Of a stretch of 50,160 nucleotides of DNA, positions 15,235 through 23,731 are shown in pieces. The translations under genes and the position numbers were made by a program. Origin of the DNA: Ruminococcus sp. UBA3665 (GTDB lineage: Bacteria; Bacillota; Clostridia; Oscillospirales; Ruminococcaceae); assembly GCA_002373165.1 (NCBI GenBank), contig DFJS01000099.1, positions 1-50,160 on the forward strand, given 5' to 3'. The notes under the pieces are model-generated. The model had not been told where the DNA came from. It searched no databases and saw nothing but the letters and a program-made list of their open reading frames with translations. The first letter of the stretch is position 1; each line of letters starts with the position of its first letter.

Positions 15235-18126
15235 ATGAAACAATACAGAAAACTCATCGCCGCAATCTGTTCTGCTGTGATGTGCTTCAGTGCAGTTTCC
15301 GTTCCGGTCAGCGCACTGGAACTGAATCCGGTCGAAGCAGTCCAGGTTCAGGCTGATGCTCTCAAAACCCGCGATGTCTGGTGCGCCAACGAAGATGTCA
15401 ACAGATGGGAATCTGAACATTTCCAGTTTATCTGGGGCAAGAACGGCGCGGACTCTTCCAAGATTACAGAAAGCTTTTTGCAGGAAAATGCCAAAAATCT
15501 GGAAGCCTGCTGGGATGTCTACATGAATGAACTCCAGATGGAACCGCCGACACAATCAGTCAATCTGGCACTCCGGGACGGAAATCAATATAAAGTGAAT
15601 TTTTATATCTCCGGAACAGGGCTTTCTCCGTTTGCCGATGACTGGGCTTACATGGGCTATGATAATCAGGGTTATGCGTTCATGTTCTGCTGTGTGGGTG
15701 CGATGCAGAACAGCCCCAATCCGTCATGGGTACTGCCTCACGAATTCGGCCACGTTGTGACTGCACATCAGCTCGGCTGGAATGAAAATAAATATGTCCA
15801 GTCCTGGTGGGAAGCCATCGCCAACTGGTACAGAGAACAGTTCTTATATTCTGATTACTACAGTCAGTGGGTGACTGACCCGGCATCCGGCACGGATTAC
15901 TTTGAAACTTATATGAAAAATCTCTGCTTTACGCCGATTCTCGGCAGAGATAACTATGCATCCTGGGCGTTTCTGCAATATCTGACCGATAATCCTGACA
16001 ATCTGGACGGCTACGGCAAAGATTTTATGAAAACTCTCATGCAGAACGGTCAGCCGGATGAATATCCTTATAAAGAAATCGACCGTCTGGCAAATGCCGA
16101 TATCAAAGAAACACTCGGAAGATATGCGGCTCGTCTGGCGACTCTGGATTTCAATCAACAGGAAAAATATCAGGCAAGACAGTATCAGCTTTTGAATTCC
16201 GGCGAATGGAACTGGGGCGAAATCTATACACTGTTAGAAAAAACTACTGAGAAAGATAATTATTATACTGTCCCGACAGAACGTGCTCCTCAGCAGTTCG
16301 GGATTAATATCATTCCGCTGAAAGCTTCCGGCGGTACATGGGAAGAAGGTGCTTCTGTTTCCGCCACATTAGAAGGCCTGACCGATGTACAGGGCGCAGA
16401 CTGGCGCGCCTGCCTTGCTGTTCTGCACTCTGACGGCTCTACAGTTTATTCCGATTTGTTCAAATCCGGCGAAACCGGAAGTATTTCCAATATCGGTCTT
16501 GCCGATGCCGTTTTCCTTGTTGTGACAGCGACTCCCGATTCCGATACATGGCAGGAAAACGGCGTGCCGTGGGCTTACGGCGAAGGCGAATTCGATGAAA
16601 ATAACCGTCCGTTCTTAGGAAAAACAAGATATCCTTATGCTGTCACAATCGAAGGCGCATCCATCATGCAGACGGCAAATAATACAGGCATGGCGCAAGG
16701 ACACTATCACAGCAACGGCGGCGGCTTTGTCGCTGAAACTGCTCGTGTGGATGATTCTGTCTATGTCGGCCAGAATGCAAAAGTCCTCGGCTATGCCACT
16801 GTTACCGGAAATGCACAGATTAAAGATTATGCCACTGTCACAGGTTCGGCAAAAATTTCCGGAAATGCAGTTGTTTCCGGTCATGCAGTTGTCGCCGAAA
16901 ATGCTACCGTCAAGGATAATGCAATTATTTCTGATTCTGCCGGAGTCATGGGAAATTCTGTTATCTCTGATAATGCAAGAGTGCTCGAAAGCGGACTTGT
17001 CTTTAATGATTATACTGTCTCCGGAAATGCGACAGTCAAGGGTGTGACTTACGGACTCGCGAAGGGTTCGGCAGCCGGTCAGGCCATCACTGACGGCGAT
17101 TATTATGACGATTCCAGCAGAACCGTACAGGCCGGAGCTGTCTACGGCTGGGCAAGCCCGGATAATTATGTCAATTCCCGTCCTTACAATGACGGACAGT
17201 ATGCCGGTCTGGAATTCGATACAGACAGCTCCAGAATCGCAAAGGATAATTATATTTCCACTTACGGCGTATCTGTGAACAATCCCAAATGGGAAGAATC
17301 CAGAACCAGTGCAAACGGTGTTCTGACATTCAACGGCGTAAATCAGTATCTGATTGCAGACAGTTCTTATGCAAACTTCCATGATGTGGAATATCAGACA
17401 GCTGTTTTAATCCGTGATTTCAGTTATCTCTTCCAGTTTGGCAATGATGAAAGATATATCTGGCTGGTGGCCGGCAATAACGGAAATCTTGTTTTATGGG
17501 TAAAAGATGAAAACGGTTTGCAGTCCCTGAAAGCTCCCGAAGCTGTAGAGCTTGGAAAATGGGCCGCTATCAGTGTAGCCTTTACTGGAGATGAAGTGAA
17601 ACTCACTGTAAACGGAAAAGTCTACGGAACAAACAGCATTAAAATTGATCCTGTAGATGTTGTTTCCGAAGATGCAACCTATTATATCGGCAAGGGAATG
17701 GACGGTTCTATGGATTATTTCCGCGTGAACTTTAAAGAAACTGCCCAGCCGGAATATTATTATACAGAATCTGAAGATATCACAATCGGCAACCGGATTT
17801 TCTTTGATCTGAATCAGGATAATCTTGTTAATATCTATGATCTGGTTCTGCTGAAAAGAGCTGCTCTGAACGGCACTTACTATAAATACGCCGATGCCGA
17901 TCAGAACGGAGAAATCAATGTTGCTGATATTATCATTCTGACTAAATATCTGCATAACAAGCTGGAAAAGACAACAGTACAGTCTTCCAACACAGCAGCG
18001 AAATCCGTTTATGTTGCTGCCAACACAACACTGACCGATCTTGATGAAGATTCCGAAACTGACAGCGAAGAACTGAAAGCCAGAATTGCAGAATATTTTA
18101 AAAACATCCAGAATCCTATTGATTAA
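15235..18126 (+). CDS. secreted Svx/AvrXca-like (DUF6055) metallopeptidase with beta-helix, LamG-like and dockerin modules
   Basis: 963 residues. ATG at 15235 is preceded by AAGGGGGAA and starts a clear signal peptide (~1-27). Residues ~45-400 contain HEFGH (169-173) and WWEAIANW with Glu193, a likely zinc site of the gluzincin type; the surrounding sequence matches the Svx/AvrXca family of secreted proteins from plant pathogens and gut Clostridia. Residues ~500-603 are hexapeptide-like repeats (NAKVLGYATVTGNAQI pattern) expected to form a left-handed beta-helix. Residues ~695-835 resemble a LamG/concanavalin-like domain. A type I dockerin follows (~852-908, DLNQDNLVNIYD and DADQNGEINVAD) and then a ~55-residue acidic tail. 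The protein is therefore exported and probably docked in a cellulosome. A substrate such as plant cell-wall glycoprotein is inference. Own promoter and terminator. Confidence 0.85.
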   Translation: MKQYRKLIAAICSAVMCFSAVSVPVSALELNPVEAVQVQADALKTRDVWCANEDVNRWESEHFQFIWGKNGADSSKITESFLQENAKNLEACWDVYMNELQMEPPTQSVNLALRDGNQYKVNFYISGTGLSPFADDWAYMGYDNQGYAFMFCCVGAMQNSPNPSWVLPHEFGHVVTAHQLGWNENKYVQSWWEAIANWYREQFLYSDYYSQWVTDPASGTDYFETYMKNLCFTPILGRDNYASWAFLQYLTDNPDNLDGYGKDFMKTLMQNGQPDEYPYKEIDRLANADIKETLGRYAARLATLDFNQQEKYQARQYQLLNSGEWNWGEIYTLLEKTTEKDNYYTVPTERAPQQFGINIIPLKASGGTWEEGASVSATLEGLTDVQGADWRACLAVLHSDGSTVYSDLFKSGETGSISNIGLADAVFLVVTATPDSDTWQENGVPWAYGEGEFDENNRPFLGKTRYPYAVTIEGASIMQTANNTGMAQGHYHSNGGGFVAETARVDDSVYVGQNAKVLGYATVTGNAQIKDYATVTGSAKISGNAVVSGHAVVAENATVKDNAIISDSAGVMGNSVISDNARVLESGLVFNDYTVSGNATVKGVTYGLAKGSAAGQAITDGDYYDDSSRTVQAGAVYGWASPDNYVNSRPYNDGQYAGLEFDTDSSRIAKDNYISTYGVSVNNPKWEESRTSANGVLTFNGVNQYLIADSSYANFHDVEYQTAVLIRDFSYLFQFGNDERYIWLVAGNNGNLVLWVKDENGLQSLKAPEAVELGKWAAISVAFTGDEVKLTVNGKVYGTNSIKIDPVDVVSEDATYYIGKGMDGSMDYFRVNFKETAQPEYYYTESEDITIGNRIFFDLNQDNLVNIYDLVLLKRAALNGTYYKYADADQNGEINVADIIILTKYLHNKLEKTTVQSSNTAAKSVYVAANTTLTDLDEDSETDSEELKARIAEYFKNIQNPID

Positions 18127-18135
18127 TATAAAAGC

Positions 18136-18163
18136 AAAGCCGCCCGGAAAAGGCGGCTTTACT
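18136..18163. terminator. bidirectional terminator between the metallopeptidase and ferredoxin genes
   Basis: Nine-base-pair stem AAAGCCGCC/GGCGGCTTT between convergent genes; the minus strand continues with a T-rich run. Confidence 0.7.
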
Positions 18164-18263
18164 TGTTCTGATGTTTTGTTTCAATCCGCACTACAGCTTT
18201 GATGATATCAGAAAATAAGCTGTAATGATTCTGATTTTTTGAAGTACTCACATGAATCTGAAA

Positions 18264-18434
18264 TTATTCAGCCTGAGGAGCTTCAACGGGACATGTTGCT
18301 GCACATGCACCGCAGTCAAGACAGACTTCTGCATTGATTTCGTACTTGGTATCGCCGGCGGAAATTGCATTGACAGGACATTCGTCTGCACATGCGCCGC
18401 AGCTGATGCAAGCGTCAGTAATCTGATATGCCAT
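18264..18434 (-). CDS. 2[4Fe-4S] ferredoxin
   Basis: 56 residues, start at 18434 after AGGAGGTGTTACGTT. Two classic cluster motifs are complete: CISCGACADECP (residues ~9-20) and CLDCGACAATCP (~38-49), giving eight Cys for two [4Fe-4S] clusters. Length and layout are those of clostridial ferredoxin, the low-potential electron carrier for pyruvate:ferredoxin oxidoreductase, hydrogenase and Rnf. It is small and acidic and acts in the cytoplasm. It is transcribed alone from the promoter at 18485-18513. Confidence 0.97.
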   Translation of the reverse strand: MAYQITDACISCGACADECPVNAISAGDTKYEINAEVCLDCGACAATCPVEAPQAE

Positions 18435-18484
18435 AACGTAACACCTCCTGTATCTGGAATCAGGACAGAAATCCTGTTAGTAAT

Positions 18485-18513
18485 ATTCTAGCACATTTCG
18501 AGAAAAAAAGCAA
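18485..18513 (-). promoter_or_regulatory. promoter of the ferredoxin gene
   Basis: On the minus strand TTGCTT (18513-18508) and TAGAAT (18490-18485) with a 17-base spacer, about 50 bases before the start codon. The region 18514-18680 is very AT-rich and holds no further gene that I can support. Confidence 0.6.
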
Positions 18514-18685
18514 GTGTTTTTTCAAATATTTTTTCAGAATTTTTTGTATTTTTTCAGCAGTTTTTCTTGATTTTCTGAATTAATTAAAATATAAAACTAA
18601 TATAATAATTCGCTTGATTTTTATCTTATTGTGCATATCGTATAGGAAATATTTCGATTTTTTGTGTAAAATATTTGAAAAATGC

Positions 18686-18715
18686 TTGACAGATGCCGCC
18701 GATTTCTGCTATAAT
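18686..18715 (+). promoter_or_regulatory. promoter of the sugar ABC transporter cluster
   Basis: TTGACA (18686-18691) and TATAAT (18710-18715) with an 18-base spacer, ahead of the binding-protein gene. The leader contains a strong inverted repeat at 18731-18765. Confidence 0.75.
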
Positions 18716-18730
18716 ATAATATATATGTAT

Positions 18731-18765
18731 GGATATGTTATTTCCGTTTTGTTCCGGAAATATCC
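18731..18765 (+). promoter_or_regulatory. leader hairpin upstream of the ABC cluster
   Basis: GGATAT..TATTTCCG and CGGAAATATCC form a long stem in the 5' leader, with no T-run after it. It may be an operator, for example for a LacI-type regulator, or an RNA stabiliser. The regulator is not in the window. Confidence 0.4.
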
Positions 18766-18825
18766 AAATGACTGCTGTGCCAACCCGCAGCAAAGAAGGG
18801 TGGAATCATTCTGAAAAATAAGAAG

Positions 18826-21792
18826 ATGTATGTTCTGAGTGCATTTCTGGTGCTGGCACTGTTCTCCAATGCTTCACTTCCGGCATTTGCCGAAAAAGAA
18901 TCCCAGAGAACCCGCAAAGATACGGCCGATGCCGTTCTGACCGATGCCGCTGATGCCGAAACGCCGCTGTATGTGGAACAGGCTACTTACAGTGATTATT
19001 ATGATACGTATTCCAGTGAAAAACGTCCGCAGAAAGAAATTATCGTCTCCGGAAAAGATTATGCTTCGCTTGATGCCGGAAGTGAACCCGACGGCGTTTC
19101 TGTCGGCAGTTACGGAAGCGAATACGATCAGGAAGTGAAAAATAATATCTTAATCTGGAATGCCCCTGACGGCAGTGTCAGCTATGATATCACTGTACCG
19201 GAAACAGGAATTTATTGTCTGGATTTCTCGTATATGCCAATTCCGTCAAATATGGCAAATATCGAATTCGGCATTTTAATCGACGGCGAATCGCCTTACG
19301 ATACGGCTTCCCGTGCCACATTGAACAAGATTTATGTCAACAGCGAGGAAATTAAACTGGACTCGAAAGGAAATCAGGTTCGTCCGACACAGGTGCAGAC
19401 AGGCAGATGGATGGAATCGCCTCTGCTGGATGTGGACGGCTTATTCAACGATCCGCTGATTTTCTATCTGGAACAGGGAACGCACGAAATCAGTTTTGCC
19501 ATTACAAAAGGCTATTTTGCACTGGAATCTTTCAAGTTTTACACGCCGGAAGCTCTGCCGGATTATGCAGAGTACAAAAACAGTGTCAATGCCTCTGTCA
19601 CCAAAGAAAGCACGCCTTCTGCACTGATTCGCATTGAAGGCGAAGCCGCTGCCTATAAAAGCGATTCGACTTTATATCCGACTTCTGATAATTCCAATTA
19701 TCTGGCATCCCCGTCGAACCCGTCAAAGACTGTTTATAATACAATTGGTTCCGGAAACTGGAATCAGGCCATGCAGACGATTACATGGGAAGTGGACGGC
19801 AGTCAGATTCAGGATGGCTGGTACAAACTCGGCATCAAGGCTCGTCAGAGCGAAATGCGCGGCTTTTATTCCAACCGCAGAATTTATATCGATGATGAAG
19901 TAATCTGTCAGGAAATGAATCAGGTCAAGTTCTATTATGATACGGACTGGCAGGTTGTTTCCCCGAAAGATGCCAGCGGCGAAGATTTATATATCTATCT
20001 CAAAGGCGGAGAAACTCATACTATCAAGATGGAAGTCATCCCCGGAGAAATCGGCGAATCAATGCGCGTTCTGGATGCCGCTGTACTGGATATCAACTCT
20101 TATTACAGAAAAATCCTGATGATTACAGGGCCTTCTCCGGACAAGTATACAGATTATTATGTTCACGAGCGCATTCCCGAACTGCTCGGCGAATTTGAAA
20201 GGCTCTCCAATGACCTGAAAGCAATCCAGAATAATATTGAAACGATGGCCGGTTCCGAAGGTTCCGAAGCGGCTTCTCTGGAGCGCATGTATCTGGTTCT
20301 GGACAGCTGTATTGAAACGCCGCTGAAAATTCCGGATTATCTCTCGCAGATTAAAGATAATATCACTGCGCTTTCTGCCTGGATGTTCGATTACAGAGGC
20401 CAGCCCCTTGAAGTGGATTATCTGGAACTTGCTTCTGCCAGCCAGAATTTCAGTTCTGTCAGGAGAAATGCGTTCAAATCGCTTAGTTTCGGCTGGAAGA
20501 GATTTTACGGTTCGTTCTTTGAAGATTATACCAATCTTTCCGATGATGCCGGAGAAGAGGCCATCAACGTATGGGTCAGCCTGGGACGTGATCAGGCAAT
20601 GGTTGTCAAATCGCTGGTAGAATCAGAATTTGCAGAACAGTATCAGACCCCGATTGCCGTCAATCTGGTAGTGGGCGGCGTAGTAGAAGCAACACTCGCC
20701 GGAAAAGGCCCTGATGTTGCCTTGTTCCTCGGCGGAGAATTTCCTGTCAATCTGGCCGCAAGAGGTCTGCTTGTCGATCTGAAAAACGAATTTTCTGATT
20801 TCGATGAAGTCACACAAAGATTTCAGGAATATGCTACTGTCCCCTACTGTTACGAAAACGGCTGCTACGGTCTGCCGCTGAGTCAGAGCTGGGCTATGAT
20901 GTTCTATCGCAAGGATATTCTGTCGGAAATGGGCTATACCGCTCCGCCGTCCACATGGGATGATATTATTGATATGCTTCCCGGACTCCAGAGAAATTAC
21001 ATGTATGTGGGTCTGGTGCTTCCGGTTGTTTCGGGTACAAATGCGACTATTTCGGCCGCGACTGAATCCGGTCATACATTTGCGATGTTCATGCTTCAGA
21101 ACGGCCTGAATTATTACAACTCCAGCCAGACACAGACAAATTTTGACGATATCATTGCAGTCAAAGCATTTGAGAAATGGACAGATCTGTATACAAAATA
21201 CGGTTTTGAACAGTCTTATGACGGCTTTTCCCGTTTCCGGACAGGAGAATATCCGCTTGTCATTTCTGATTATAGTTTTTACAATCAGCTTTCTGTTGCA
21301 TCGCCGGAAATCAAAGGCTTATGGGGCTTTACACAGGTTCCGGGCACGGTACAGGAGGACGGCAGCATTTCCCATGCGGTCAACTCCACTTCTTCGGGTG
21401 CAGTCATCTTCAATAAATGCAAAGATATTCAGGGCGCATGGGATTTCCTGAAATGGTTCAGTTCCACGGAAATCCAGGTAGAATACGGCACACAGATTGA
21501 AGGCCTGCTCGGACAGCTCGGCCGCTATACGACAGCAAATACAGAAGCTCTCCAGCAGCTGGCATGGTCGAAATCCGAACAGCAGACTCTGCTTACTGCA
21601 CAGGAAGAATTGCAGGAAATTCCGATTATTCCGGCTTCTTATGCCGTTACCAGAAATATCATGAACGCATTCCGCGAAACGGTCAATAATAACGAAAATC
21701 CCCGTGATACACTGTTATGGTACAACCGTGACATCAACACTGAAATCACCAGAAAGCGCGAAAACCTTGGGCTTCCGACGGCTTCTGACTAA
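18826..21792 (+). CDS. large extracellular solute-binding protein of a CUT1 sugar importer
   Basis: 988 residues from ATG 18826. The only good ribosome site (GAAGGGTGG, 18795-18803) fits a CTG start at 18811, which would add the basic residues KNKK in front of the signal peptide. Residues ~1-25 are a signal peptide (ending PAFAEK) without a lipobox Cys. Two carbohydrate-binding-like beta domains follow (~60-235 and ~265-430; the second begins LIRIEGEAAAY), then a helical linker. The family 1 solute-binding fold occupies ~575-985 (GPDVALFLGGEFPVNLAARGLLVDL and YGLPLSQSWAMMFYRKDIL regions). It should capture an oligosaccharide outside the cell and deliver it to the permeases encoded next. The 900+ residue form is twice the size of a typical binding protein and is known from DUF5696/YIP1-containing clusters in Clostridia. 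The ligand cannot be told. Confidence 0.88.
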   Translation: MYVLSAFLVLALFSNASLPAFAEKESQRTRKDTADAVLTDAADAETPLYVEQATYSDYYDTYSSEKRPQKEIIVSGKDYASLDAGSEPDGVSVGSYGSEYDQEVKNNILIWNAPDGSVSYDITVPETGIYCLDFSYMPIPSNMANIEFGILIDGESPYDTASRATLNKIYVNSEEIKLDSKGNQVRPTQVQTGRWMESPLLDVDGLFNDPLIFYLEQGTHEISFAITKGYFALESFKFYTPEALPDYAEYKNSVNASVTKESTPSALIRIEGEAAAYKSDSTLYPTSDNSNYLASPSNPSKTVYNTIGSGNWNQAMQTITWEVDGSQIQDGWYKLGIKARQSEMRGFYSNRRIYIDDEVICQEMNQVKFYYDTDWQVVSPKDASGEDLYIYLKGGETHTIKMEVIPGEIGESMRVLDAAVLDINSYYRKILMITGPSPDKYTDYYVHERIPELLGEFERLSNDLKAIQNNIETMAGSEGSEAASLERMYLVLDSCIETPLKIPDYLSQIKDNITALSAWMFDYRGQPLEVDYLELASASQNFSSVRRNAFKSLSFGWKRFYGSFFEDYTNLSDDAGEEAINVWVSLGRDQAMVVKSLVESEFAEQYQTPIAVNLVVGGVVEATLAGKGPDVALFLGGEFPVNLAARGLLVDLKNEFSDFDEVTQRFQEYATVPYCYENGCYGLPLSQSWAMMFYRKDILSEMGYTAPPSTWDDIIDMLPGLQRNYMYVGLVLPVVSGTNATISAATESGHTFAMFMLQNGLNYYNSSQTQTNFDDIIAVKAFEKWTDLYTKYGFEQSYDGFSRFRTGEYPLVISDYSFYNQLSVASPEIKGLWGFTQVPGTVQEDGSISHAVNSTSSGAVIFNKCKDIQGAWDFLKWFSSTEIQVEYGTQIEGLLGQLGRYTTANTEALQQLAWSKSEQQTLLTAQEELQEIPIIPASYAVTRNIMNAFRETVNNNENPRDTLLWYNRDINTEITRKRENLGLPTASD

Positions 21793-21816
21793 TTTTCATA
21801 CAAGGAGGAATCAGAT

Positions 21817-22770
21817 TTGGAACATGCTGAACAAAAACGGGATCAATCCGAAATCGGAAAACGTACCAAACAGGAAGAACGCCGTCTGATGTGGCTGCAA
21901 GTCAAGCAGAACAAGGAATGTTATTTCATGATGCTGCCTTTCATGCTGGTATTCTTTATTTTCACGATTGTGCCCGTTGTGATGTCCCTGCCTATGGGCT
22001 TTACAGATTTTGATATGGTACAGCTGCCGAAATTTATCGGCTTATCGAATTATACAACTTTATTTTTAAACGACAGTATTTTTATCCAGTCAATCCGTGT
22101 TACGCTGGTATTTGCATTATTTACAGGCCCCCTGAGTTATGTGCTTTGTTTTCTGCTGGCGTGGCTGATTAATGAACTTCATCCGAAGCTGAAAACAATT
22201 TTTACGCTGATTTTTTATGCGCCTTCTATGGCGAATGTCTATACAGTATGGCAGCTGATTTTTTCAGGCGACTCTTACGGATATTTGAATTCTGTCCTGC
22301 TGAATCTGGGGCTTGTCACAGCTCCTGTGCAGTGGCTGACGGACAGTTCCTATGTACTGGGCGTTGTAATTGTCGTACAGCTTTGGATTTCGCTGGGTGC
22401 CGGATTCCTGGCACTCCGTGCAGGTTTCCAGAATATTGACAGATCTCAGTACGAAGCCGGTGCTATCGAGGGCATCAAGAACAGATGGCAGGAACTGATT
22501 TATATTACAATTCCGTCGATGGGGCCGCAGCTGATGTTTGCGGCAGTCATGCAGATTGTCAGCTCGTTCACGGCCGGAACTGTTTCACAGAGCTTAGTCG
22601 GCTTTCCCAGTACAGATTACAAAGCCCATACAATCATGACACATGCCTATGACTACGGCTGGGTTCGTTACGAAATGGGCTATGCATCGGCAATTTGCAT
22701 GGTACTGTTCATTGCGATGCTTGTCTGCAACAAACTCATCAGCAAACTGCTGAGTAATTTTATGGATTAA
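21817..22770 (+). CDS. sugar ABC transporter permease (MalF-like), copy 1
   Basis: 317 residues; TTG start at 21817, well placed after AAGGAGGAATC. Six hydrophobic helices and the CUT1 permease coupling loop (YEAGAIEGIKNRWQELIYITIP, about residues 207-228) are visible; this EAA loop contacts the ATPase. An unusually charged cytoplasmic N-terminus (~30 residues) precedes the first helix. It should form a heterodimer with the next gene product in the cytoplasmic membrane. It follows the binding-protein gene by 24 bases in the same operon. Confidence 0.92.
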   Translation: MEHAEQKRDQSEIGKRTKQEERRLMWLQVKQNKECYFMMLPFMLVFFIFTIVPVVMSLPMGFTDFDMVQLPKFIGLSNYTTLFLNDSIFIQSIRVTLVFALFTGPLSYVLCFLLAWLINELHPKLKTIFTLIFYAPSMANVYTVWQLIFSGDSYGYLNSVLLNLGLVTAPVQWLTDSSYVLGVVIVVQLWISLGAGFLALRAGFQNIDRSQYEAGAIEGIKNRWQELIYITIPSMGPQLMFAAVMQIVSSFTAGTVSQSLVGFPSTDYKAHTIMTHAYDYGWVRYEMGYASAICMVLFIAMLVCNKLISKLLSNFMD

Positions 22771-22786
22771 GGAGGGGCTTTTCTTT

Positions 22787-23719
22787 ATGGCAGCATTGAA
22801 TCTTCAGGAAAAGAAAAAAGAAGTAAAAGTTCCCCGCAAATATCAGGCCGGCAATATTGAAAAAGTCCGCGGCTCGAACAAGCAGGCCGGAAAGAAAATC
22901 GGCGGAACAATCGGAATTTTCGTCTTTCTGACCGTACTGGGACTGTTCATGGCTCTGCCGATTTATCTGGCAATTATCATGAGCATCAAGCCTGTACATG
23001 AATTATTTGTCTTTCCGCCGAAATTATATGTCATTGACCCGACACTGGATAATTTCCGGGATATGTTCCAGACTTTGTCTGATATGTGGGTGCCGTTTTC
23101 GCGCTATGTATTCAACAGCGTATTTGTCACAATCTGCGTAACAGTTGCACAGTGTGTCTTTGCCTCGATGGCGGCGTTCATTCTGGCGAAGTGCAGACTG
23201 CCCGGCATGAATGTCATGAATAAAATCATTGTCACCTCGCTGTTATATCAGAGCAATGTTATTTATATCATGCAATATATTGTCATGGCAAGACTCGGCA
23301 TGATTAATACTTACTGGGCATTGATTCTGCCGTCTGTTGCATCTCCGATGTGTCTGTTCCTGATGCGTCAGTCCATGACAACCATTCCGGATGCCATGAT
23401 TGAAGCCGCAAAAGTAGACGGCGCGAACATGTTCACCATCTGCTGGAAAATTGTCATGCCGAACCAGAAGCCTGCACTCATGACGATGATTATCTTTGCA
23501 TTCCAGGCAGCATGGAATATTCAGGGCGGTACGCTGGTCTACAAAGAATCGCTGAAAACTCTGCCGACTGTGGTACAGCAGGCCGCAAGCTCCGGACTTG
23601 CCCGTGCAGGCGTGGCCATGGCTGCCGCCGTGTTCATGCTGGTGCCGCCGATTGTCATCTTCATGCTGGCACAGCGGAACGTCATCGAAACAATGGCACA
23701 TTCCGGCATCAAAGATTAA
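22787..23719 (+). CDS. sugar ABC transporter permease (MalG-like), copy 1
   Basis: 310 residues, start after AAGGAGGGGC. After a basic ~35-residue cytoplasmic end come six helices and the EAA loop (IEAAKVDGANMFTICWKIVMP). It is the usual MalG-type partner of the preceding permease, from which it is separated by 16 bases. Both lack any ATPase domain, so an unlinked MsmX-type ATPase is needed. Confidence 0.92.
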   Translation: MAALNLQEKKKEVKVPRKYQAGNIEKVRGSNKQAGKKIGGTIGIFVFLTVLGLFMALPIYLAIIMSIKPVHELFVFPPKLYVIDPTLDNFRDMFQTLSDMWVPFSRYVFNSVFVTICVTVAQCVFASMAAFILAKCRLPGMNVMNKIIVTSLLYQSNVIYIMQYIVMARLGMINTYWALILPSVASPMCLFLMRQSMTTIPDAMIEAAKVDGANMFTICWKIVMPNQKPALMTMIIFAFQAAWNIQGGTLVYKESLKTLPTVVQQAASSGLARAGVAMAAAVFMLVPPIVIFMLAQRNVIETMAHSGIKD

Positions 23720-23731
23720 GGGGGAAGCGTT

